Positions 1 to 5,808 of a stretch of 10,608 bases of DNA are shown piece by piece. The notes under the pieces were generated by a model. That model was not told the origin of the DNA, did no database searches, and saw only the letters and a list, made by a program, of their open reading frames with translations. Source of the stretch: CAZPAH01 sp964584495 (GTDB lineage: Bacteria; Krumholzibacteriota; Krumholzibacteriia; Krumholzibacteriales; Krumholzibacteriaceae); assembly GCA_964584495.1 (NCBI GenBank), contig CAZPAH010000098.1, forward strand, positions 1 through 10,608, read 5' to 3'. Position 1 is the first letter of the stretch. Each line of letters begins with the position of its first letter. Position numbers and translations under genes: made by a program.

Positions 1-55
1 CCGCGAGGGCGGCAGGACCGTCGGGGCCGGGGTCGTGACCGAGATAATAGAGTAA
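1..55 (+). CDS. tuf: Elongation factor Tu, C-terminal end (partial)
   Basis: Only the last 17 codons are present, reading REGGRTVGAGVVTEIIE and then TAA at 53-55. This is the conserved end of EF-Tu domain 3 (the RTVGAGVV motif). EF-Tu is the GTPase that delivers aminoacyl-tRNA to the ribosomal A site. The G domain and the rest of the protein lie upstream of the window. The stop is 28 bases before the rpsJ start, which fits the common order fusA-tuf-rpsJ, where the str operon runs straight into the S10 operon. The first complete codon begins at base 2. The identification rests on a short but very characteristic tail and on its position. Confidence 0.93.
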   Translation, partial: REGGRTVGAGVVTEIIE

Positions 56-83
56 ACGTAAAAGGGATTCCGGAGGTTGCCCG

Positions 84-392
84 GTGGATGGTCAGAACAT
101 AAGGATTAAATTGAAGGCATACGAACACTCGATGCTGGACAGAAGCGCGGAGGAGATCGTCAAGACCGCGCGAAGGACCGGCTCAGAGGTATCCGGGCCG
201 ATTCCCCTTCCGACGAAACGGACCGTTTACACTGTTCTTCGTTCGCCCCATGTAAACAAGAAGTCCCGGGAACAATTCGAGATAAGGGTGCACAAGAGGC
301 TGATATGGATAACGAATGTTACTCCCAAAGCGGTCGACGCACTTCAGAAGCTCGATCTCCCGGCCGGTGTCGATATCGAGATAAAAGTCTGA
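84..392 (+). CDS. rpsJ: 30S ribosomal protein S10
   Basis: This 102-residue protein matches bacterial S10 (usually 100-105 residues) along its whole length. Family motifs are IRIKLKAYEH (residues 6-15), the loop motif GSEVSGPIPLPTK (33-45) and SPHVNKKSREQFEIR (54-68). S10 sits in the head of the 30S subunit; in many bacteria it is also NusE, which pairs with NusB in antitermination. The start is GTG at 84. The nearby ATG at 88 is out of frame, and GGAGGT at 72-77 is spaced six bases from the GTG, so this start is well supported. It is the first gene of the S10 cluster and follows tuf by 28 bases, leaving no room for the long L4-responsive leader known in E. coli. Confidence 0.98.
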   Translation: MDGQNIRIKLKAYEHSMLDRSAEEIVKTARRTGSEVSGPIPLPTKRTVYTVLRSPHVNKKSREQFEIRVHKRLIWITNVTPKAVDALQKLDLPAGVDIEIKV

Positions 393-405
393 TTCGGAGG
401 ATGAG

Positions 406-1032
406 ATGTTAGGGTTGATCGGCAGGAAAATCGGGATGAGCCAGGTCTTTGACGAGAAAGGTACCGCGATACCCGTCTCGGTCATAGAGGCGGGACCTTG
501 CCCCGTTGTACAGGTCAAGACTGAGAAGAACGACGGGTACAACGCCGTACAGCTTGCTTTCGAGGAGGTCCGACCGACCCGGGCGAACCTACCGCAGCTC
601 GGGCATTTTCGGAAAGCCGACCTTCCACCGTACCGGTACCTTCAGGAATTCAAGGTCGATGACCCGGACGAGTTCTCGCCGGGACAGTTGATAGATGTCG
701 GGATCTTCACCGAGAGCAAAAAGGTGGATGTTTCCGGGAAAACGAAGGGAAAAGGGTACCAGGGAGTGGTCAAGAGACACGGGTTCCACGGCGGGCGCAA
801 AACGCATGGATCGCAGTCGCACAGGGTTCCCGGATCGATAGGTATGGCCGCGTACCCGAGCAGGGTTCTCAAGGGCCAGAAGCTTCCCGGGCGTATGGGC
901 TTCGCCGAGATGCATGTGCGGAATCTAGAGGTAGTCGAAGTGGATATCGAAAACAATCTTCTGCTGGTGAAGGGGGCCGTACCGGGCGCGAGAAACACGG
1001 TTTTAAGGCTTACCGCTTCACTACCGAAGTAA
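406..1032 (+). CDS. rplC: 50S ribosomal protein L3
   Basis: This is a 208-residue protein (the family is usually about 205-215). It opens with the L3 start MLGLIGRKIGMSQVF and carries the signature loop around residues 126-165: GFHGGRKTHGSQSHR, then VPGSIGMAAYPSRVLKGQK and PGRMG. L3 binds 23S rRNA early in assembly, and its long central loop reaches toward the peptidyl transferase centre. In E. coli a glutamine just after VPGSIG is methylated by PrmB. Here that stretch reads MAAYPS, with no glutamine, so this modification is not expected. GGAGG at 396-400 is five bases before the ATG. An in-frame-looking ATG at 401 is actually in another frame. The gap after rpsJ is 13 bases. Confidence 0.98.
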   Translation: MLGLIGRKIGMSQVFDEKGTAIPVSVIEAGPCPVVQVKTEKNDGYNAVQLAFEEVRPTRANLPQLGHFRKADLPPYRYLQEFKVDDPDEFSPGQLIDVGIFTESKKVDVSGKTKGKGYQGVVKRHGFHGGRKTHGSQSHRVPGSIGMAAYPSRVLKGQKLPGRMGFAEMHVRNLEVVEVDIENNLLLVKGAVPGARNTVLRLTASLPK

Positions 1033-1054
1033 AGCCGAGTGCGAGGATATAGCG

Positions 1055-1681
1055 ATGAGCAGTGCAAAATTATTCGATTTCAGCGGAGAGCTGAAAGGAA
1101 AAGTGGATCTTCCGGAAACCCTTTTCGGGGGAGAGGTCAACAGGTCCGTCCTATACGACGCGGTCCGCATGTACCTGGCCAACAGGCGCAGCGGCACGGC
1201 CAAGACTAAGGAGAGGGGCGAGATAAGGTTCAGCACGGTCAAGCCTTACAGGCAGAAAGGCACGGGAAGGGCCAGGGCCGGAAGGCGGTCTTCCCCTATC
1301 TGGAGGGGCGGCGGGATCGTTTTCGGACCTCATCCGCGGGATTACAGCTATTCGGTTCCCAAGAAGGTCAAGAGGCTCGCACTCAAGTCCGCCCTGGCCG
1401 ACAAGACAATCAGCGATGGGGTCGCCGTTGTCGAGGGGATCGCCATGGACAGTCCCAAGACCAGGCGCTTTTCGCAGTTCTTGAGGATAGCCGGAATGAA
1501 GGGGAAGAAGGTTCTCTTCGTGATGGATTCGTTCGACGAGAACGTATACAAATCGATGCGCAACATTCATGGAGCGGAATTCATCCTGGGCCGGAACCTC
1601 AACGCGTATGACGTGCTCAAGACGGATGTTCTTCTTATTACCAAGGAAGCCCTTTCTTCGCTTGAGGAGGTGTTCGTGTAA
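1055..1681 (+). CDS. rplD: 50S ribosomal protein L4
   Basis: This 208-residue protein matches the L4/uL4 family (about 200-207 residues). The rRNA-binding extended loop is clear at residues 63-90: KPYRQKGTGRARAG, then SSPIWRGGGIVFGP. This loop lines the exit-tunnel constriction together with L22. Helical segments follow, such as KKVKRLALKSALADK (103-117). In E. coli L4 also represses its own operon through the S10 leader; that leader has no obvious place here because tuf abuts rpsJ. The ATG at 1055 is preceded by GAGGA at 1043-1047. The stop overlaps the next gene by one base in a TAATG, a sign of translational coupling with rplW. Confidence 0.98.
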   Translation: MSSAKLFDFSGELKGKVDLPETLFGGEVNRSVLYDAVRMYLANRRSGTAKTKERGEIRFSTVKPYRQKGTGRARAGRRSSPIWRGGGIVFGPHPRDYSYSVPKKVKRLALKSALADKTISDGVAVVEGIAMDSPKTRRFSQFLRIAGMKGKKVLFVMDSFDENVYKSMRNIHGAEFILGRNLNAYDVLKTDVLLITKEALSSLEEVFV

Positions 1682-1983
1682 TGGCCGACATCAGCAGGAT
1701 TATTTTCAAGCCGGTGATAACGGAGCGTACGACCTCTCTCAAGGAGAGCAGCAACAAGTTCGTCTTCGAGGTCGACCCAAAGGCGAACAAGCGGGAGATA
1801 AAGCACGCCGTCGAAAAATTGTTCAAAGTGACGGTGAAGGAAGTACGGACCAGCATAATGCGGGGCAAGATGAAGACCACGTTCATGAGGGCCGGACGTT
1901 TCACGGGCAAGAGGCCCGACAGGAAGAAAGCGATAATTACTTTGGCAAAGGGCGAGAATATAGAGATCTTCGACCAGGTATAA
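1681..1983 (+). CDS. rplW: 50S ribosomal protein L23
   Basis: This 100-residue protein has the L23 pattern: IIFKPVITERTT near the N-terminus (residues 7-18), KFVFEVDPKANKREIKHAVE (26-45), VKEVRT, and the basic loop GRFTGKRPDRKKAIITL. L23 binds 23S rRNA at the mouth of the exit tunnel and is the docking site for trigger factor, SRP and the SecY translocon. The ATG is inside the TAATG junction with rplD, so it probably depends on re-initiation by ribosomes finishing L4. It is followed by the longest spacer in the window (101 bases), which contains hairpins described separately. Confidence 0.98.
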   Translation: MADISRIIFKPVITERTTSLKESSNKFVFEVDPKANKREIKHAVEKLFKVTVKEVRTSIMRGKMKTTFMRAGRFTGKRPDRKKAIITLAKGENIEIFDQV

Positions 1984-2084
1984 TCTCTCCCTCGTTGTAT
2001 AGCCTCTCCCTTGAGGCTGCTAAGAGAGTGAACGGGCTCCCCCTGAGGGGGCCGCAACAGTAAACAAAAACAAGGAACTGATCG
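1984..2084 (+). other. rplW-rplB spacer with two stem-loops
   Basis: This 101-base spacer is unusually long for the cluster. The first stem-loop pairs AGCCTC (2001-2006) with GAGGCT (2013-2018) around TCCCTT, and an outer CTCTC (1985-1989) can pair with GAGAG (2024-2028). The second pairs GGC (2035-2037) and CCCC (2039-2042) with GGGG (2047-2050) and GCC (2051-2053), with one bulged T and a CTGA loop. The sequence after it is A-rich rather than T-rich, so it is not an intrinsic terminator for the + strand. A Shine-Dalgarno AAGGA at 2072-2076 serves rplB. The two stem-loops share a CTC-CC-TGAGG pattern, which may mean a duplicated or dispersed palindromic element. I see no coding region here. 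Confidence 0.6.
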
Positions 2085-2918
2085 ATGGCTTTAAAGAAGT
2101 ACAAACCGACGACCCCCACTCTTCGGTACAAGACGGTTACGGACTATTCCGGCCTGACCAAGAAGGCCCCGGAAAAATCCCTCATCGAGCCCATGAAGAG
2201 CTCGGGAGGACGTAACAACAACGGCCGCATAACGATGCGAAGAATGGGAGGCGGACATAAAAGGCGTTACCGCAGGATCGATTTCAAGAGGGACAAGCAC
2301 GGGATCCCCGCCAAGGTCGCCTCTATCGAGTACGATCCCAACAGGTCGGCCTTCATCTCCCTTCTGCAGTACGTGGACGGCGAAAAGAGGTACATCCTCG
2401 CACCTAACGGCGTCGAGGTGGGAGCGACGGTTGTTTCCGGAGCGGACTCTGATATTCATCCCGGCAACGCCCTTCCTCTCGAGAAGATTCCCAACGGACT
2501 CTTCGTGCACAATATCGAGCTGATCGCGGGAAGGGGCGGGCAGATGGCGCGAGGGGCGGGATCGTACGCGCAGCTCATGGCCAAAGAGGGCGATTACGTT
2601 TCGCTGCGTCTTCCAAGCGGCGAAATCCGCCGCGTCCGCAAGGAATGTTACGCGACCGTCGGGCAGGTCAGCAATATAGATCACGAGAACGTTACGATCG
2701 GAAAAGCCGGAAGGTCGCGCTGGCTGGGCAAGAGGCCCAAAGTCAGGGGTGTGGCGATGAATCCGATCGATCATCCTCTCGGAGGCGGAGAGGGAAGGTC
2801 CAGCGGTGGACGTCATCCCGTAACGCCATGGGGAAAGCCGACGAAAGGATACAAGACGAGGAAGAAAAACAAGCCTTCCGACAAGTACATTGTTCATAGA
2901 AGGAAGAAGAAGAGGTAG
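2085..2918 (+). CDS. rplB: 50S ribosomal protein L2
   Basis: This 277-residue protein is the usual length for L2 (273-280). N-terminal motifs include LRYKTVTDYSGLT (residues 13-25) and GGRNNNGRITMRRMGGGHKR (41-60). The middle has GNALPLEKIPNG and GRGGQMARGAGSYAQL. The C-terminal RNA-binding part reads GVAMNPIDHPLGGGEGR from residue 222, then HPVTPWGKPTKGYKTRKK. L2 is needed for subunit joining and supports the peptidyl transferase centre; the conserved DH pair corresponding to E. coli D228/H229 is present at 229-230. The second histidine of the common DHPHGGGEG motif is leucine here (L232). The AAGGA at 2072-2076 is eight bases before the ATG. Confidence 0.98.
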   Translation: MALKKYKPTTPTLRYKTVTDYSGLTKKAPEKSLIEPMKSSGGRNNNGRITMRRMGGGHKRRYRRIDFKRDKHGIPAKVASIEYDPNRSAFISLLQYVDGEKRYILAPNGVEVGATVVSGADSDIHPGNALPLEKIPNGLFVHNIELIAGRGGQMARGAGSYAQLMAKEGDYVSLRLPSGEIRRVRKECYATVGQVSNIDHENVTIGKAGRSRWLGKRPKVRGVAMNPIDHPLGGGEGRSSGGRHPVTPWGKPTKGYKTRKKNKPSDKYIVHRRKKKR

Positions 2919-2935
2919 CTTTCAGTGCGCCGGAT

Positions 2936-2974
2936 GTCGCGGCGGGAGCCGGATTGATAACCGGAAGCCGCGAC
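2936..2974 (+). promoter_or_regulatory. Long GC-rich hairpin in the rplB-rpsS spacer
   Basis: The arm GTCGCGGC at 2936-2943 is perfectly complementary to GCCGCGAC at 2967-2974. Inside is a second helix, CCGG (2949-2952) with CCGG (2961-2964), capped by the eight-base loop ATTGATAA. The helices are separated by an asymmetric internal loop of five bases (2944-2948) on one side and two on the other (2965-2966). It lies in the 88-base spacer, 23 bases upstream of the rpsS Shine-Dalgarno GGAGG (2998-3002). No T-run follows, so it is not a standard terminator. A protein-binding or RNase processing site is possible, but the role is inferred only. Confidence 0.6.
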
Positions 2975-3006
2975 GAAGGGCGGCGGAAAAGATTTCTGGA
3001 GGATTG

Positions 3007-3276
3007 ATGGCCAGATCATTGAAAAAAGGTCCTTATATCGATGCGAAGCTGATTCGCAAGATCGAGGTTATGAACTCGACCGGCGACAGGAAGGTCGTCA
3101 AGACGTGGGCTCGCAGGTCGACCGTGTCTCCCGAGTTCGTCGGCCATACGCTGGCCGTTCACAACGGGCACAAGTTCATCCCGGTCTTTATTACGGAGAA
3201 TATGGTGGGTCACAAGGTCGGCGAGTTCGTTCCGACGAGGACCTACAGAGGGCATACGAGCAAGAAGAAAAAGTAG
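3007..3276 (+). CDS. rpsS: 30S ribosomal protein S19
   Basis: The protein is 89 residues and begins MARSLKKGPYIDAKL, the classic S19 start. It continues with KVVKTWARRSTVSPEFVGHT (residues 27-46), HNGHKFIPVFITENMVGHK and the end GEFVPTRTYRGHTSKKKK. S19 binds 16S rRNA in the 30S head next to S13 and contacts the A-site side of the tRNAs. The reading frame is open back to 2890, but that upstream part overlaps rplB and contains the hairpin at 2936-2974. The ATG at 3007 gives the exact family start and has GGAGG at 2998-3002, four bases upstream. The 88-base spacer before it is longer than most here. Confidence 0.97.
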   Translation: MARSLKKGPYIDAKLIRKIEVMNSTGDRKVVKTWARRSTVSPEFVGHTLAVHNGHKFIPVFITENMVGHKVGEFVPTRTYRGHTSKKKK

Positions 3277-3300
3277 TTTGATAAATCGGAGGTAGGCGGA

Positions 3301-3660
3301 ATGGAAGCACGCGCTGTAGCGCGGCAGGTAAGGGTATCCCCGAGAAAGGCGAGAATAGTCGTCGATCTCGTAAGGGGGAAATCTGTCGAACAGGCCCTTG
3401 AGATATTGAAGTTTTCGAACAAAGCCGTTTCGCGGTACGTGGAGAAGACGGTCGTGTCGGCAATGCATAATCTGGCGGGGCGGTTCGAGCATCCGGTCGA
3501 GCCTTCCGAGATGGCGTTGAAGGAAATATTCGTCGATGAGGGCAGGACGATGTACCGCATAAGGCCGAGGGCCCAGGGTCGCGCCTACCGCATCAGGAAA
3601 CGCAGCAGCAAGATAACGGTCATCGTCGATTACAAGGGCGAAGCGAAAAAGAAGAAGTAA
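3301..3660 (+). CDS. rplV: 50S ribosomal protein L22
   Basis: This 119-residue protein fits L22 (110-120 residues). It has the N-terminal VRVSPRKARIVVDLVRGKSV (residues 10-29) and the long beta-hairpin region with IFVDEGRTMYRIRPRAQGRA, then YRIRKRSSKITVIV. The hairpin reaches into the exit tunnel opposite L4 and is where macrolide-resistance changes fall in other bacteria; nothing here looks deleted or duplicated in it. GGAGGT at 3288-3293 is seven bases before the ATG. The C-terminus ends in a lysine run (KGEAKKKK), a tail like those of S19 and L2 in this cluster. It follows rpsS by 24 bases. Confidence 0.98.
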   Translation: MEARAVARQVRVSPRKARIVVDLVRGKSVEQALEILKFSNKAVSRYVEKTVVSAMHNLAGRFEHPVEPSEMALKEIFVDEGRTMYRIRPRAQGRAYRIRKRSSKITVIVDYKGEAKKKK

Positions 3661-3675
3661 CACGAGGAGGAGATT

Positions 3676-4371
3676 TTGGGTCAGAAGACAAATCCCATAG
3701 GGTTGAGACTCGGTATCAACCGAACCTGGGATTCAAAATGGTTCACTTCCAAGAACTCGGCCAGCTGGCTCGAGGAGGATCTCAAACTTCGCCGCTACGT
3801 GAAGAAGCGTCTGGCAAAGGCGGGTGTCTCCAAGGTCGATGTGGAACGCCGCGGGGACAACGTAAAGGTTCACATATTCACCGCCAGGCCGGGCATGGTG
3901 ATAGGGCGCAAGGGCGCCGAAGTCGATTTTCTAAGCGAGGAACTGGCCCATCTGACCAACAGGAAAGTAAATATCGATATCAAAGAGGTCAAGAAGCCCG
4001 AGCTGAACGCGCAGCTTGTGGCCGAGCATATCGCCGGACAGCTAGAACAGAGGGTGTCGTTCCGTAGGGCCATGAAAAAGGCCATCGGCTCGGCGATGAG
4101 AATGGGGGCGCAGGGGATTAAGGTGAAATGCTCCGGGAGGCTCGGGGGCGCCGAGATGTCAAGATCGGAAGGATACATGGACGGGCGTGTGCCCCTTCAT
4201 ACCCTTCGTGCCGATATAAGTTACGCGAGGGCCACGGCGTTCACAACCTACGGAACGGTCGGGGTCAAGGTTTGGATATACCTGGGCGAGATTTTCCCCA
4301 AGGATTTCAGGCGCAAGATGGGCGATGCGGCGATAGAGGAGACCGCGCGTTCCGGCGGGCGCCAGGGCTGA
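3676..4371 (+). CDS. rpsC: 30S ribosomal protein S3
   Basis: This 231-residue protein begins MGQKTNPIGLRLG, the standard S3 start. The KH-type RNA-binding loop GMVIGRKGAEV is at residues 73-83. Arg130, Arg131 and Lys134 in FRRAMKK align with E. coli R131/R132/K135, residues linked to the mRNA helicase activity of the entry pore. The C-terminal domain has GIKVKCSGRLGGAEMSR and GVKVWIYLGEIFP. The start codon is TTG at 3676, chosen because it gives the exact family N-terminus and follows GGAGG (3666-3670) by five bases; no in-frame ATG is near. The gap after rplV is 15 bases. Confidence 0.98.
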   Translation: MGQKTNPIGLRLGINRTWDSKWFTSKNSASWLEEDLKLRRYVKKRLAKAGVSKVDVERRGDNVKVHIFTARPGMVIGRKGAEVDFLSEELAHLTNRKVNIDIKEVKKPELNAQLVAEHIAGQLEQRVSFRRAMKKAIGSAMRMGAQGIKVKCSGRLGGAEMSRSEGYMDGRVPLHTLRADISYARATAFTTYGTVGVKVWIYLGEIFPKDFRRKMGDAAIEETARSGGRQG

Positions 4372-4393
4372 TTTGCAGAGAGGTTGATTAGAA

Positions 4394-4822
4394 ATGTTGA
4401 TGCCGAAACGAACCAAGTTCCGTAAACAGCAGAGAGGCAGGATGCGCGGTGCGGCATACCGCGGGTCCCGGATCAGCTTCGGCGAATTCGGACTTCAGGC
4501 GGAAGCGCCCTGCTGGATGACCAACAGGCAGATCGAGGCGGCCCGAGTGGCGATCACCCGCCATATCAAGAGGCAGGGCAAGCTCTGGATTCGGATCTTT
4601 CCAGACAAGCCGGTTACGGTCAAACCCGCCGAAACGAGAATGGGTAAGGGAAAGGGCTCCCCGGAATACTGGGTGGCCGTCGTCAAACCGGGCCGGATCA
4701 TGTTCGAGCTCGAGGGCGTCGAACCAGCCGTGGCAAAGAGAGCGATGGAGCTGGCCGCTTCCAAGCTGCCCATCAAGACGAAGTTCGTGCGCCGCGTGGC
4801 CACGGGCAAGGTGCCGGGATAA
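4394..4822 (+). CDS. rplP: 50S ribosomal protein L16
   Basis: This 142-residue protein begins MLMPKRTKFRKQQRGRMRG, typical of L16, and is of normal length (about 136-145). The central motif KLWIRIFPDKPVTVKP (residues 63-78) is followed by TRMGKGKG and EYWVAVVKPGR. Arg82 in TRMGKGKG corresponds to E. coli R81, the arginine hydroxylated by YcfD in some bacteria; whether that happens here is unknown. L16 is a late-assembling protein that shapes the A-site tRNA binding region of the large subunit. The Shine-Dalgarno is modest (AGAGAGGT ending at 4384, nine bases before ATG). It follows rpsC by 22 bases. Confidence 0.98.
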   Translation: MLMPKRTKFRKQQRGRMRGAAYRGSRISFGEFGLQAEAPCWMTNRQIEAARVAITRHIKRQGKLWIRIFPDKPVTVKPAETRMGKGKGSPEYWVAVVKPGRIMFELEGVEPAVAKRAMELAASKLPIKTKFVRRVATGKVPG

Positions 4823-4827
4823 ATTTT

Positions 4828-4856
4828 GGGTGGTGAACCGCCCATCGGTGATTTTT
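4828..4856 (+). promoter_or_regulatory. Alternative small hairpins and T-run before rpmC
   Basis: GGGTGG (4828-4833) can pair with CCGCCC (4838-4843), with one G-U wobble, around a TGAA loop. An alternative helix, ACCG (4837-4840) with CGGT (4846-4849), uses the same bases and is followed by GATTTTT (4850-4856). The two cannot form together. The second has only a four-pair stem, so termination would be weak at best. Because rpmC and the rest of the operon follow, partial attenuation or mere spacer structure are both possible. Confidence 0.35.
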
Positions 4857-4884
4857 GGATAATTGAGATCCGGACGGTTTGAAA

Positions 4885-5097
4885 ATGAAGGCTTTAGAAC
4901 TTAGAGAAATGACGCTGGACGAGCTGAGGAAGCGCGAGGAAGACATCACGGAGGAGCTTAACCACTCGAGAATTCAGCTTTCGATAAAGCGTCTCGATAA
5001 TCCGCTGCAGATGCGAGTTACGCGGCGCGAGCTGGCGCGGATCAAGACTATCATAAACGAAAAGGTGGCGGCGGAAGGGAAGGAAACCGGAGAATAG
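4885..5097 (+). CDS. rpmC: 50S ribosomal protein L29
   Basis: This 70-residue protein has the L29 form: MKALELREMTLDELRKREED at the start, then helices ending in RRELARIKTIINEK (residues 48-61), a family hallmark. It is mostly helical and forms an antiparallel hairpin near the exit tunnel next to L23. The ATG at 4885 gives the usual MKA-ELR start. A TTG six bases earlier (4879) is also in frame but would add two residues not expected in the family. The Shine-Dalgarno is poor (only GGA around 4872-4874), so translation may depend on coupling or on the structure upstream. The gap after rplP is 62 bases. Confidence 0.95.
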   Translation: MKALELREMTLDELRKREEDITEELNHSRIQLSIKRLDNPLQMRVTRRELARIKTIINEKVAAEGKETGE

Positions 5098-5098
5098 A

Positions 5099-5132
5099 CG
5101 CGGGCCGTGGAAGAGAGATCCGGCGAGCCGCG
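5099..5132 (+). promoter_or_regulatory. Bulged hairpin between rpmC and rpsQ
   Basis: The continuous 5' arm CGCGG plus GCCG (5099-5107) pairs with CGGC (5121-5124) and CCGCG (5128-5132). The three bases GAG (5125-5127) bulge out of the 3' arm, and the loop is 13 bases. It begins two bases after the rpmC stop codon and ends eight bases before the rpsQ Shine-Dalgarno GAGGAG (5141-5146). The nine GC pairs make chance less likely, although GC-rich sequence forms such stems easily. Control of rpsQ translation is an inference. Confidence 0.5.
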
Positions 5133-5151
5133 GGATTGGCGAGGAGTTGCG

Positions 5152-5409
5152 ATGGAAGAGAGAAAGCCCAGAAAAACAATGGTCGGGCTGGTTGTCAGCG
5201 ACAGGATGGACAAGACCGTGACGGTCTCTATACAGAGGACGTTCAAGCATCCTCGCTACAAGAAGATCGTCAAGAAAACGTCGAAGATATGGGCGCACGA
5301 TGCGGAGAACGTTTGCGGCGTCGGCGACAAGGTCAGGGTTATGTCAACGAGACCGCTGAGCAAGTTCAAACGCTGGCGAGTCATTGAAGTCCTCGAGAGG
5401 GCACAGTAG
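5152..5409 (+). CDS. rpsQ: 30S ribosomal protein S17
   Basis: This 85-residue protein matches S17. It has RKTMVGLVVSDRMDKTVTVS (residues 7-26), FKHPRYKKIVKKTSK, AHDAENVCGVGDKVRVM and the conserved end TRPLSKFKRWRVIEVLE. S17 is an OB-fold primary binder of 16S rRNA that helps organise the 5' and central domains. I chose the ATG at 5152, with GAGGAG (5141-5146) five bases before it. The frame stays open to a GTG at 5107, but that lies inside the hairpin at 5099-5132 and has no ribosome binding site. It would also add 15 residues foreign to the family. The 11-base sequence TGGAAGAGAGA occurs at both candidate starts. Confidence 0.97.
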   Translation: MEERKPRKTMVGLVVSDRMDKTVTVSIQRTFKHPRYKKIVKKTSKIWAHDAENVCGVGDKVRVMSTRPLSKFKRWRVIEVLERAQ

Positions 5410-5420
5410 GAGCGAAGACG

Positions 5421-5789
5421 ATGATCAAGATGCAGACAAATCTGGTTGTCGCTGACAATTCGGGGGCCAAGAGTGTCCGATGTATCAAGGTCCTTGGCGG
5501 TTCCAGGAGACGCTATGCGTCGGTCGGTGATATCATAAGCGCTTCCGTTCGAGTCGCCATACCGAGCGGAGGAGTCAAAAAGGGCGATGTGGTCAAATGC
5601 GTCATCGTCCGTACCAAGAAGGAAGTGCGGCGCAAGGATGGCAGCTACATCAGGTTCGACCAGAATGCCGCCGTTATAGTAAATGAGCAGCGGGAGCCGG
5701 TAGGGACGAGGATATTCGGCCCCGTGGCGAGGGAACTCAGGGAAAAGAAATTCATGAAGATAGTCTCCCTGGCTCCCGAGGTCATCTAG
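5421..5789 (+). CDS. rplN: 50S ribosomal protein L14
   Basis: This 122-residue protein is the exact usual length for L14. It begins MIKMQTNLVVADNSGAKSVR and contains GGSRRRYASVGDIISASV (residues 26-43), KKGDVVKCVIVRTKKE, RFDQNAAVIVNEQREPVGTR and the end FGPVARELREKKFMKIVSLA. L14 forms an intersubunit bridge with 16S rRNA and is the docking point of the silencing factor RsfS. It is the first gene of the classical spc operon, but only 11 bases separate it from rpsQ and I see no promoter, so S10 and spc look co-transcribed. The Shine-Dalgarno AGGAG (5408-5412) overlaps the rpsQ stop. Confidence 0.98.
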   Translation: MIKMQTNLVVADNSGAKSVRCIKVLGGSRRRYASVGDIISASVRVAIPSGGVKKGDVVKCVIVRTKKEVRRKDGSYIRFDQNAAVIVNEQREPVGTRIFGPVARELREKKFMKIVSLAPEVI

Positions 5790-5808
5790 TTTGTGAACGG
5801 AAGTCGAG

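Noticed and set aside
56..83. Promoter or S10 leader between tuf and rpsJ
   Set aside because: The 28-base gap is mostly the Shine-Dalgarno and has no room for -35/-10 elements plus a leader.
2035..2060. Hairpin in the rplW-rplB spacer as an intrinsic terminator
   Set aside because: The bases after it are A-rich, not T-rich, and sixteen or more co-directional genes follow, so termination here would make little sense.
1569..2063. 164-codon + strand frame across rplD, rplW and the following spacer
   Set aside because: It is a shifted-frame shadow of rplD and rplW. Its tail in the spacer is only a readthrough of the palindromic stretch.
2091..2897. 268-codon open frame on the - strand
   Set aside because: It mirrors rplB almost exactly, has no recognisable motif or ribosome binding context, and is explained by codon composition of the real gene.
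2936..2974. Kink-turn in the rplB-rpsS hairpin
   Set aside because: The internal loop (GGGAG against AA) does not provide the tandem G-A/A-G pairs after a three-base bulge that a kink-turn needs.
2890..3006. In-frame upstream extension of rpsS beginning inside rplB
   Set aside because: It would add 39 Arg/Gly-rich residues before the exact S19 start, overlaps rplB and covers the 2936-2974 hairpin. The ATG at 3007 has its own GGAGG.
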